From contig NZ_JAOYFC010000001.1 in NCBI RefSeq assembly GCF_025802015.1, positions 1,116,001 through 1,180,000 on the forward strand: 64,000 bases of DNA, given 5' to 3'. Below are positions 7,868-15,216 of the stretch, in pieces. The stretch comes from Falsihalocynthiibacter halioticoli (GTDB taxonomy: Bacteria; Pseudomonadota; Alphaproteobacteria; Rhodobacterales; Rhodobacteraceae). The translations under genes and the position numbers were made by a program. Under the pieces are notes generated by a model. The model searched no databases and was not told where the DNA came from. It worked only from the letters and a program-made list of their open reading frames with translations. Within the stretch, counting starts at the first letter, position 1; every line of letters begins with the position of its first letter.

Positions 7868-9244
7868 ATGACGTCTACGCCAGCGACCCCGAATACTGCG
7901 CCCAATGGGCCGACCGCCCGAAATGTCATGCGGCTTGCATGGCCGATGGCCCTCAAGGCGATCATCCTCCACGGAACAGTTGTTATTGACGCCTATCTCG
8001 TGTCCGCGCTTGGGGAAACCTCGCTCGCGGCCATGGGGCTTGCTGCTGCGATTGCCGGCTTCGTGCTTGGCTCCATCCTTGCTTTTTCCAACGCCATGCA
8101 AATCCGCACCGCGCAGGCATTCGGAACATCCGATCCTGTGTTTCTCAAGTCGACACTTGCTTCCGGCATGGCCGTAAGTGTCGCCGTCGGTGCGTTTGGC
8201 CTGCTGGTGATTTCGATTTTTGGCGGTCCTATCATTGGTGTGATGGCGCCCTCCGCCGAAGTGGGAGCGCTGGCAAAGGATTACCTGTCGATATTCTCGC
8301 TTGTTATTTTGGGCGAGGCAGTTGGTCAGTGTCTCTCTAGCTATTTCAACGGATGTGGTCGCACCAAGCTGCCGCTCTATAGTTTCTGCCTGTCTTTGCC
8401 CGTCAACGTCGCAAGCAGCATCGTCCTGATCCACGGGTATTTCGGGCTTCCGGCTTACGGCGTAAAGGGCGCGGCGATGGGAAGCGCGATTGCTGTTTGC
8501 TTGCAAGTTGGCTTCCTGATCTGGCGGCTCATCGTCCTTGATGGCCACCTTCGTCATGTGAAGGGTTGGAGGCAGGTTACCTTTTTTCCGACGCTCAAGC
8601 GCCATCTGGCTTTTGCTCTGCCGATTGCGGCCACGTTCTTTAGTGCCACCTTCGCATCTCATGTCTGTACGTTGATCTATGCCAAGATGAGCCTGAACGA
8701 ATTCGCGGCCATGACGATCATCGCGCCGTGGATCATGGTTGCAGGAACAATCGGGATGCAATGGGCGCAGGCGACAGGAATTATCGTGGCGCAGCTCCTT
8801 GGGCAGGAAAGTTCTGAAGCTGTGCTTGACCGGTTCCTGAGTAGCGCGTGGCGCGGTGCGTTCGTTGCGGCAACCTGTGTTGCGAGCATTTACGGCATCG
8901 TCTGTTTGTCGGCGAGCCATCTCTATGGCGATCTAAGCGAAGAGACCCGTGCGGTGCTGCTTGGCTTCTTGCCGATCCTGCTGGTGCTTCCGTTTCCGAA
9001 AGGGTCCAACGCGATTTGCGGCAACACGCTACGGGCAAGTGGCGACACAATCTATGTGATGCATATTTTCATTTGGTCACAATGGCTTGTGCGAGTTCCG
9101 GCTACGGCTCTTGCTGTCTTGTATTTTCAGGTTCCGGCCTTTTGGGTCTTGGCAATTCTGTTGCTTGAAGAGTTCGTCAAGTTCCCGGCGTTTCACCGCC
9201 GGCTCTTTCGCGGTGACTGGAAACGCGCGACACTGGTGGAATAA
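7868..9244 (+). CDS. MATE-family multidrug/toxin efflux transporter
   Basis: A 458-residue inner-membrane protein with about 12 hydrophobic segments arranged as two repeated halves, as in MATE transporters (NorM/DinF group; usual length 440-480). The N-terminal region MRLAWPMALKAIILHGTVVI matches the first-helix pattern of the family. These proteins export organic cations, drugs or metabolites by sodium or proton antiport. The gene follows the GntR gene by 46 nt with only a weak ribosome site, so it is probably co-transcribed and possibly autoregulated with it. A MATE exporter is not an expected part of a uronate pathway. Its substrate is unknown. Confidence 0.9.
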   Translation: MTSTPATPNTAPNGPTARNVMRLAWPMALKAIILHGTVVIDAYLVSALGETSLAAMGLAAAIAGFVLGSILAFSNAMQIRTAQAFGTSDPVFLKSTLASGMAVSVAVGAFGLLVISIFGGPIIGVMAPSAEVGALAKDYLSIFSLVILGEAVGQCLSSYFNGCGRTKLPLYSFCLSLPVNVASSIVLIHGYFGLPAYGVKGAAMGSAIAVCLQVGFLIWRLIVLDGHLRHVKGWRQVTFFPTLKRHLAFALPIAATFFSATFASHVCTLIYAKMSLNEFAAMTIIAPWIMVAGTIGMQWAQATGIIVAQLLGQESSEAVLDRFLSSAWRGAFVAATCVASIYGIVCLSASHLYGDLSEETRAVLLGFLPILLVLPFPKGSNAICGNTLRASGDTIYVMHIFIWSQWLVRVPATALAVLYFQVPAFWVLAILLLEEFVKFPAFHRRLFRGDWKRATLVE

Positions 9245-9272
9245 CCAGAGCGCCGCGCGTTTGAAATAATTC

Positions 9273-9386
9273 GGCAATCATGAGGTGGGGAAGGCGACGC
9301 GCCGGCCCACTAGCGCGCGCTTGCCACGCTCATGATTGCCTTTGAAGAGAGCAGGGCGGCGGCGATGTGCCACCTGCCATGCTCTC
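9273..9386. terminator. Two stacked inverted repeats between convergent genes
   Basis: The first hairpin has 12-bp perfect arms GGCAATCATGAG (9273-9284) and CTCATGATTGCC (9329-9340), continued inward by GTGG/CCAC. The second has arms GAGAGCA (9347-9353) and TGCTCTC (9380-9386) and stops 4 nt before the ManD stop codon. Together they fill the gap between the converging MATE and ManD genes. Neither is followed by a clean T-run on both strands, but as strong stems they probably end transcription or block exonucleases for both operons. Confidence 0.6.
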
Positions 9387-9390
9387 AACC

Positions 9391-10617
9391 TCAGTAGTTC
9401 CACATTGTTCCGTCCTGAAGGCGCACAACAGGGTGGCTTCCGGGCTGGTATTCATATCGTGCGGCTTCGGTCTCGTCGAAATCTACGCCCAAGCCAGGTG
9501 CGTCGCTGACAAACACCATGCCGTCTTCCATCCGGTGTTCGGAGGGGAAGAGGGCGTCACATTCAGGCGTTCCAAGTACGAGGTACTCTTGCACCCCGAA
9601 GTTCGGTGCCCATGCGTTTACGTGGTGCTGTGCGGCCATCGAGATCGGAGAATGGCTCGGCGCGCCGTGGAAACCCGTGCGCACGTGGTGAAGCCCAGCA
9701 AGATCAACGATCCGACGCAGAGGGGTGATGCCCCCAACATAAGTTGCCGCGACACGGATAAAGTCGATCAGCTCGTTTTCGATCAGCTTGTTACAATCAA
9801 AAACAGAGTTGAAAACCTCGCCAATGGCCACAGGCGTTGTGGAGTGCTGGCGGATAAGCTTCAAAGCGTCTTGGTCTTCGGCAGGCGTTGGGTCTTCCAT
9901 CCAGAAAAGGTTGACCGGCTCCACCGCTTTGGCAAATGCTGCCGCTTCACGTGGCAGGAGGCGGTGATGCACATCATGCAAGATATGCAAATCCGGCCCG
10001 AAGCGCGCACGGATTTCCGCCAAGGCATCCGGCATAAACCGCATGTATTTCTCGGTGTCCCAAATCTCTAGATTCGGGCGTATGCCGCTGTAATCTGTGA
10101 TATAATTCTTAGTGTCGCCCTTCTTCTCGGGAACGGCATAGCTTGCGGTCGGCATGCCCGGAATGCCGCATTGTACGCGCACGGCCTTATAGCCATCCTC
10201 GACATAATGGGCGATGGACTCCATCAAGTCTTCAAGATCGGATCCGGTGGCGTGGGCATAGACCATCGCGCCTTCGCGGCTCTTGCCGCCGAGCAGTTGA
10301 TAGACCGGCATTCCCGCCAGTTTGCCTTTAATATCCCAAAGCGCCATATCGATCGCGCCATAGGCCGCCATGGCAATTGGGCCGCGGCGGAAATAAGCGC
10401 CGCGATAGAAAAACTGCCAGATATCTTCGATATTCCGCGGGTCTTTTCCAAGCAGATTCGGAATGAGGTAATTCTCAAGATAATGCGCAGGAAGTGTCTC
10501 GCGGTTGTTCAGGGTCGCGTCCCCGATTCCGTACACGCCCTGATCCGTTTCGATCTTGAGTGTGACATAGTTCTTTTTCGGGCCGCCGACAAAGACCTTG
10601 GCTTTGGTGATTTTCAT
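9391..10617 (-). CDS. manD: D-mannonate dehydratase (enolase superfamily, ManD/RspA type)
   Basis: A 408-residue enolase-superfamily enzyme that should dehydrate D-mannonate to 2-keto-3-deoxy-D-gluconate in the cytoplasm. The start was set at 10617 because GGAGGAG lies 8 nt before that ATG; an ATG 21 nt further upstream has no such site. Visible catalytic features: Arg147 (AVRVQ) and Tyr160 on the ManD-specific loop, Mg ligands Asp215, Glu241 (WMEDPTP) and Glu267 (IGEVFNS), and His217 in HDVHHR. These run in register with the characterised Novosphingobium ManD, offset by about five. The HGA at 317-319 carries Ala where, from memory, Ala correlates with high-efficiency ManDs and Pro with poor ones. 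It is second in an operon, 39 nt after an oxidoreductase gene. It links hexuronate breakdown to KDG. Confidence 0.9.
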   Translation of the reverse strand: MKITKAKVFVGGPKKNYVTLKIETDQGVYGIGDATLNNRETLPAHYLENYLIPNLLGKDPRNIEDIWQFFYRGAYFRRGPIAMAAYGAIDMALWDIKGKLAGMPVYQLLGGKSREGAMVYAHATGSDLEDLMESIAHYVEDGYKAVRVQCGIPGMPTASYAVPEKKGDTKNYITDYSGIRPNLEIWDTEKYMRFMPDALAEIRARFGPDLHILHDVHHRLLPREAAAFAKAVEPVNLFWMEDPTPAEDQDALKLIRQHSTTPVAIGEVFNSVFDCNKLIENELIDFIRVAATYVGGITPLRRIVDLAGLHHVRTGFHGAPSHSPISMAAQHHVNAWAPNFGVQEYLVLGTPECDALFPSEHRMEDGMVFVSDAPGLGVDFDETEAARYEYQPGSHPVVRLQDGTMWNY

Positions 10618-10656
10618 GCTGCATCTCCTCCTTTGCAACGTTTGGTCCGGCTCAAC

Positions 10657-11796
10657 TCAGCGCAGGGCGCTTGGAGCGGTCCATGGATCGTCGTTGCGGA
10701 TTTGGTCGATGATCTGCTGATACTGGCTGCCTTCCGCAAAGGTCGGATAGGGCTGGACGGGTTCACCTTGGATATCCTTGATGAAATCCTGTGCCAAAAT
10801 GTGCCAGCAGAGTTCGGTCTCGCCGGATACATCGGGCATTGCCGCTTCGATGTCCGCGGGGAGGGGGAGCGCTTCCCAATCCTTGTTCTCACCGTAATAG
10901 TAGAGCTGCCCGCTGCCGTAATGTCCCTTGAGGTAGATCGCGCCTTTAGTGCCGTAGAATACGATGTGATCTTCGTTGAAGCGCGGCACAAGCCCGCCAT
11001 GCTTGAACAACACGGAAACGGGTTTCTTTGCCAGCTCGCTTTCGATCTGTCCCATGACGGTATAGGACCATTCAACGTTGCTCTCGCCCCACTCGAGCGT
11101 CGGGTCATCAAGGTTCTCCGGGATGAAATTCCGGCGTGTCGCGAAATTATGTACCCCTTTGACAATTGGAGCTTTTCCAAGGTCGTCGCGTACCTCTCCG
11201 GCAAGGCCAAGGATGTTTTCGCCGACTATCGAGGTCACGATCGAGAGTGTATGGGTGAAGTTGTTATTCAGCCGCCCGCCGCCATCTTCGGCGCGGTGGG
11301 ACCAGCCAAAGGGAATGTCGCGTTCAAGGTTGAAATGCGAAATGCACTCAATCTCGGTTGGCTCGCCAATTGCGCCTTCAGCGACGAGGCGCTTTGCATG
11401 TAGAACGCTTGGTGTATAGCGGAAGCTCGCGGCGTAGGCGGTCTTGACGCCTTTCTTCTCTGCGAGAACGGCCAATTCAACGGCCGTTGCGCCTGTGGTG
11501 GTCATTGGCTTGTCGCAGAAAACATGACAGCCCGCAGCGATGGCCTGTTTGATCGGGTCATAGTGAGCACCGCCAGGGGTCGCGATAGACACGACATCGG
11601 GGCGGCACGCTTCCAATGCAGCGGCCCAGTCTGTTCCGGCGTAGGGAATCGCTAGTTTCGCGGCAACGTCTTTGACGACTTCAGGCGTACGTCCGACGAT
11701 GCCAACAATTTCGGCACCTGCGGCGCGAAACGCCTCTGCGTGACCTTCTCCCGCGAATCCCGTTCCGTGGACCAGTACTTTAAGCCTTTTGCTCAT
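10657..11796 (-). CDS. Gfo/Idh/MocA-family NAD(P)-dependent oxidoreductase
   Basis: A 379-residue protein with an N-terminal Rossmann fold (HGTGFAGEGH at 10-19) and the family lysine motif as CDKPMTTT, with Lys96. The usual EKP is DKP here. A C-terminal alpha/beta substrate domain follows, with a NNFTHTLSI helix that probably carries the catalytic His. Members oxidise or reduce sugars, sugar acids and inositols. It heads the two-gene operon with manD and has its own promoter at 11833-11861. I infer that it makes a substrate for ManD, for example as a replacement for fructuronate reductase, or that it processes an unusual uronate. The specificity is not visible in sequence. Confidence 0.88.
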   Translation of the reverse strand: MSKRLKVLVHGTGFAGEGHAEAFRAAGAEIVGIVGRTPEVVKDVAAKLAIPYAGTDWAAALEACRPDVVSIATPGGAHYDPIKQAIAAGCHVFCDKPMTTTGATAVELAVLAEKKGVKTAYAASFRYTPSVLHAKRLVAEGAIGEPTEIECISHFNLERDIPFGWSHRAEDGGGRLNNNFTHTLSIVTSIVGENILGLAGEVRDDLGKAPIVKGVHNFATRRNFIPENLDDPTLEWGESNVEWSYTVMGQIESELAKKPVSVLFKHGGLVPRFNEDHIVFYGTKGAIYLKGHYGSGQLYYYGENKDWEALPLPADIEAAMPDVSGETELCWHILAQDFIKDIQGEPVQPYPTFAEGSQYQQIIDQIRNDDPWTAPSALR

Positions 11797-11827
11797 GATA
11801 TTCCCGTCTTCGGTTTTTAATTGTTGA

Positions 11828-11861
11828 CTAGTATACTACTTTGGGTATGAATTGCCGTCAA
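11828..11861 (-). promoter_or_regulatory. Promoter with overlapping operator for oxidoreductase-manD operon
   Basis: Reading the minus strand, TTGACG (11861-11856) is a -35 box, followed by exactly 17 nt and the -10 box TAGTAT (11838-11833). The -10 lies inside the perfect palindrome TAGTATACTA (11829-11838), the same core word as at 7004-7042. A protein bound there would cover the -10, which is classical repression geometry. The leader to the ATG is short, about 30 nt. Confidence 0.65.
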
Positions 11862-11962
11862 TCAATATGCTGAACGAAAGAAATAGAAATTTTGAAAGGA
11901 CGCGCGATCGAATTTCGCAAGCAAACAAGACAGTTTTTTGGTTTTTTGAGCCAAGGAAAGTC

Positions 11963-11990
11963 TTGACACATCTTGTATACAAGTTAGTGT
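11963..11990 (+). promoter_or_regulatory. Promoter with internal operator for TRAP operon
   Basis: TTGACA (11963-11968), a 16-nt spacer and TAGTGT (11985-11990) form a good sigma-70 promoter pointing to dctP. The spacer holds the perfect 12-bp palindrome CTTGTATACAAG (11972-11983), sharing the GTATAC core with the other two sites. A transcript from here has a leader of about 200 nt. A second inverted repeat, TACTG-N9-CAGTA (11997-12015), lies just downstream and may be a further regulator site. Confidence 0.65.
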
Positions 11991-12198
11991 TGCGTCTACT
12001 GACTAGTCGACAGTACGCTGCGAGCCAAGAAGGGGACGGTTCAGAGGAGGCGATGTCGATGGCCATGTGGAGGGGAATTCGAGCAAAAAATTCGGCAGGC
12101 CAGAAATGGATGCCCAAACAGAATTCAGGTCCGATTGTCTCGTAATCGACCGGAATACCCAAACACTGAAATTACCAATCAATACCTAGGGAGGAATT

Positions 12199-13182
12199 AT
12201 GAAACATACACTAAACGCAACATTCGTTGGTGCAATCACGGCAGTTGCTGTGCTCGGTGGCGCGGCGCAAGCTGCTGACTGGCGCGGCTGGAACATTCAT
12301 GCAGACGGCTACCCGAACACAGTCGCCATGGATAAATTTGCCGAGTTGCTCGAAGAGAAAACCGGCGGCGAAATCAAGCTCCAGATGTTCCACGGCGGCA
12401 CATTGGGCAGCCAGCCTGACGCGATTGAGCAGGTTCGCCTTGGCGGTCTGGAAATCGGCAACTTCAACCTTGGCCCAATCGGCCCGATTGCTGCTGAAGC
12501 AAACGTTGTTTCCCTGCCGTTTATCTTTAAAGACGTGCCACATATGTTCCGCGTTCTGAACGGTGAGGGCGGCGCGAAAATTGCTGAAGGTATGGCCGCA
12601 AAAGGTCTTGTACCTCTGGCATGGTACGACGCTGGTGCGCGTTCGTTCTATAACGGCGAAAAAGCGATCAACGCCCCTGCGGACGTTGAAGGCATGAAGG
12701 TTCGCGTTATGAACAACGACCTTTATTCCGGCATGATCGCCGAGCTTGGCGGTAACCCGTCGCCAATGGCATTCTCCGAAGTATATCAGTCTCTTAAGAC
12801 TGGTGTTGTAGATGGCGCTGAGAACAACTGGCCATCCTACGAGTCCACAGGTCACTTCGAAGTTGCTGGCTACTACTCGCTGAGCCAACACCTGATCATT
12901 CCTGAGTGTCTCTGCATCAATACTGATGTTTACAACGGCCTGTCTGACGACATGAAAGCCGCTGTGAAAGAAGCCGCAATGGAATCTGCTGCGCTTCAGC
13001 AAGAGCTTTGGGCCGCACGTGAAGCATCCAGCCGTGAAAAGGTTGAGGCTGCTGGCGTTATGACCAACGAAATCGCCGACAAAACTCCATTCCAGGAAGC
13101 AATGGCGCCGGTTTACGAAGGTTACCTTGAAGCAAACCCGGATCTCCGTCCGCTGGTTGAGTTGATCCAGGCTACCGAATAA
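12199..13182 (+). CDS. dctP: TRAP transporter substrate-binding protein DctP
   Basis: A 327-residue periplasmic binding protein. The signal peptide ends near LGGAAQA-ADW (about residue 23). The DctP hallmark regions are present: GGTLGSQPDAIEQVRLG, the ligand-carboxylate arginine in KVRVMNN, and the specificity loop AENNWPSYES. The ENN-PSY pattern is, as I recall, common in TRAP proteins that bind hexuronates, which fits the neighbours. A strong AGGGAGG precedes the ATG. It delivers an acid substrate to the DctQ/DctM permease using the sodium gradient. It is controlled by the operator-bearing promoter at 11963-11990. Confidence 0.93.
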   Translation: MKHTLNATFVGAITAVAVLGGAAQAADWRGWNIHADGYPNTVAMDKFAELLEEKTGGEIKLQMFHGGTLGSQPDAIEQVRLGGLEIGNFNLGPIGPIAAEANVVSLPFIFKDVPHMFRVLNGEGGAKIAEGMAAKGLVPLAWYDAGARSFYNGEKAINAPADVEGMKVRVMNNDLYSGMIAELGGNPSPMAFSEVYQSLKTGVVDGAENNWPSYESTGHFEVAGYYSLSQHLIIPECLCINTDVYNGLSDDMKAAVKEAAMESAALQQELWAAREASSREKVEAAGVMTNEIADKTPFQEAMAPVYEGYLEANPDLRPLVELIQATE

Positions 13183-13200
13183 TCGGCCGGACCTAAATAC

Positions 13201-13234
13201 ATGCCCCTGCGAAGAAATTCGCGGGGGCATTTTT
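13201..13234 (+). terminator. Intercistronic hairpin (attenuator) between dctP and dctQ
   Basis: Thirteen-bp arms (13201-13213 and 13218-13230, with one T-G wobble) close on a GAAA tetraloop and are followed by TTTTG. The structure is strong but the T-run is short. It probably ends part of the transcripts after dctP, giving more binding protein than permease, as is common in TRAP and ABC operons. Confidence 0.7.
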
Positions 13235-13250
13235 GTAATAGGGTATGCGC

Positions 13251-13787
13251 ATGACTGAACACGAGGCTCCAGAGGCCGCTTCTGATTTTATGACCCCAAT
13301 CGACAAGGTTTTGGACGGGATCGCTTTGCTTTGCCGTGTCATCACCGGAGTTTCGATTGTTGTACTTACCGTGATTTTCGGCTGGCTTGTTTTTGGCCGC
13401 TACGTGCTGAACGCCACGCCCACTTGGGTAGAGCAGGCTGCTCTGCTTCTGGTGATGGTAATCACCTTTCTCGGGGCTGCTGTTGGCGTTCACGAGCACA
13501 CGCATCTGTCGGTTGCGGCTTTCCGTACCGCTGCTCCGCGCTGGCTTCGAATGATCTTTGTCGTCTGTAGCGACATCGGTATGTTGGTCTTTGGACTGTT
13601 GATGTTGATCTACGGTGCAAAACTCACTGCATTCAAATGGGGCTCGATGATTCCACTCATTGACCTTCCCGAAGGGTTACGTTCGCTTCCGCTTACCATT
13701 GGTGGTGGTCTCATAATGCTATTCTCGCTCGCTCATCTGGTGCGTATCGTACTGGGTCGTGATCTGCGCAGCGACACAATTCAATAA
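13251..13787 (+). CDS. dctQ: TRAP transporter small permease subunit DctQ
   Basis: A protein of 178 residues with four hydrophobic segments, the usual DctQ layout. The conserved pattern FGRYVLN-ATPTWVEQAALLL and the HEHTHLSV loop after the second helix are both family features. The ATG at 13251 is preferred over one 6 nt upstream because AGGG is then 7 nt away. It follows dctP by 68 nt, including a hairpin, and precedes dctM by 12 nt. It bridges DctP and the large subunit in the inner membrane. Confidence 0.92.
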   Translation: MTEHEAPEAASDFMTPIDKVLDGIALLCRVITGVSIVVLTVIFGWLVFGRYVLNATPTWVEQAALLLVMVITFLGAAVGVHEHTHLSVAAFRTAAPRWLRMIFVVCSDIGMLVFGLLMLIYGAKLTAFKWGSMIPLIDLPEGLRSLPLTIGGGLIMLFSLAHLVRIVLGRDLRSDTIQ

Positions 13788-13799
13788 GGGTCCGCAAAA

Positions 13800-15083
13800 A
13801 TGGGGCTTCTCCTACTTCTTGGTTTATTCGCGTTCTGCGTGGTATTTGGCGTACCTGTAGCCTTTGCGCTTGGCATCTCCGCCGTTGCGGCCTTTGCCTT
13901 CGAGGGCTTGCCGATCATGATCGGTTTCCAGCGCATCATCTCGGGGATCAACGTGTTTTCGCTTATGGCGATCCCGTTCTTCATCTTCGCAGGGGAGCTG
14001 ATGTTCCATGGCGGTATCGCCATGCGACTTGTCAAATTCGCCTCTGCTGCGGTTGGCGCGGTGCGTGGCGGTTTGGGCATCGTCAACGTGTTCTCTTCGA
14101 TGCTGTTCGGCGGTATTTCCGGCTCTGCGGTGGCGGATATTTCCGCGCTTGGTTCGATCCTCGTCCCTGTGATGAAGGAAAAAGGCTATGACGCGGACTA
14201 TGCCGTTAACGTCACGGTTACATCCTCGATCGCGGGCATCATCATTCCGCCGAGTCACAATATGATCATTTACGCCATCGCCGCCGGCGGGGGCATTTCG
14301 ATCTCCAAACTGTTCCTCGCGGGCGTTGTTCCCGGCATTCTGATGTGCCTCTGTCTGGCGTTTGCGGCTTATGTGGTTGCTGTGCGTCGCGGTTATAGAT
14401 CAGAGCGGTTCCCTGGCTGGAATGCTCTGCTCCTCAGCTTTATGGGCGCTATTCCGGGTTTGCTGACAGCGGTTATCATTGTGGGCGGGGTGCTTTCGGG
14501 CGTCTTTACAGTGACTGAGTCAGGTGCGTTTGGCGCGATTTATGCCTTTATCGTTACGCTCTTGGTTTACCGCAGCCTCACTTGGGAAAACTTCAAGATC
14601 GCTGTGCGTTCCTCGGTGCGGACGACGTCGATGGTCATGATCCTGATCGCATGTGCGGGCGCCTTTGCCTACATGCTGACGTTCTATCGTGTGCCTGACA
14701 AAACGGTGACTCTGCTGACAACACTCACAGACAACCCGATCCTGATCCTTCTGATGATCAACGCAGCGTTGCTGATCCTTGGCATGATTATGGACATGGC
14801 CGCACTCATCCTGATCTGTACACCGATCTTCCTTCCGGTGGCCACGAGCCTTGGTGTTGATCCGTACCAGTTCGGCATGATCCTCTTGGTGAACCTTGGC
14901 CTTGGTCTCTGCACGCCGCCTGTGGGGTCTTGTCTCTTTGTCGGCTGTGCGGTCGGGAAGCTGCCCATGGAAAAAGCGGTGCGGACAATCTGGCCGTTCT
15001 ATCTGGCGATCTTCGTGGCGCTGATGCTGATCACTTTCGTACCGGCAATCTCGCTCACACTGCCTGGTTTGCTTGATCCATAG
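13800..15083 (+). CDS. dctM: TRAP transporter large permease subunit DctM
   Basis: A 427-residue protein with about 12 hydrophobic segments and the DctM signatures NVFSSMLFGGISGSAVAD near residue 90-110 and IIPPSHNMIIYA, which form sodium and substrate sites in the first half, with the pseudo-symmetric NLGLGLCTPPVGSCLF in the second half. Length and start fit the family (about 425). It is the last gene of the dctPQM operon and is followed by a clear terminator. It acts as the transport channel that moves the acid captured by DctP across the inner membrane. Confidence 0.94.
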   Translation: MGLLLLLGLFAFCVVFGVPVAFALGISAVAAFAFEGLPIMIGFQRIISGINVFSLMAIPFFIFAGELMFHGGIAMRLVKFASAAVGAVRGGLGIVNVFSSMLFGGISGSAVADISALGSILVPVMKEKGYDADYAVNVTVTSSIAGIIIPPSHNMIIYAIAAGGGISISKLFLAGVVPGILMCLCLAFAAYVVAVRRGYRSERFPGWNALLLSFMGAIPGLLTAVIIVGGVLSGVFTVTESGAFGAIYAFIVTLLVYRSLTWENFKIAVRSSVRTTSMVMILIACAGAFAYMLTFYRVPDKTVTLLTTLTDNPILILLMINAALLILGMIMDMAALILICTPIFLPVATSLGVDPYQFGMILLVNLGLGLCTPPVGSCLFVGCAVGKLPMEKAVRTIWPFYLAIFVALMLITFVPAISLTLPGLLDP

Positions 15084-15106
15084 AATTCGCCACCAGACAC
15101 AATTCA

Positions 15107-15133
15107 AAAGCAGGCCCAACGGCCTGCTTTTTT
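15107..15133 (+). terminator. Rho-independent terminator after dctM
   Basis: Ten-bp arms AAAGCAGGCC/GGCCTGCTTT with loop CAAC run into a T-run. It closes the TRAP operon 24 nt after the dctM stop. Confidence 0.88.
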
Positions 15134-15216
15134 CGTTCGGCCTCTTCCTTTATGCTGTCTGTTCGGTCTATGAGCACCGAAACCCTTAGAGATCGCATTC
15201 TGGATAAGAGCACCCC

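Noticed and set aside
10171..11403. 410-codon plus frame opposite manD and the oxidoreductase gene
   Set aside because: It spans two well-supported genes and their spacer on the other strand and has no recognisable product.
11836..12162. Small frames on both strands in the manD-dctP interval
   Set aside because: They overlap the two promoters and operators and have no ribosome sites or family features.
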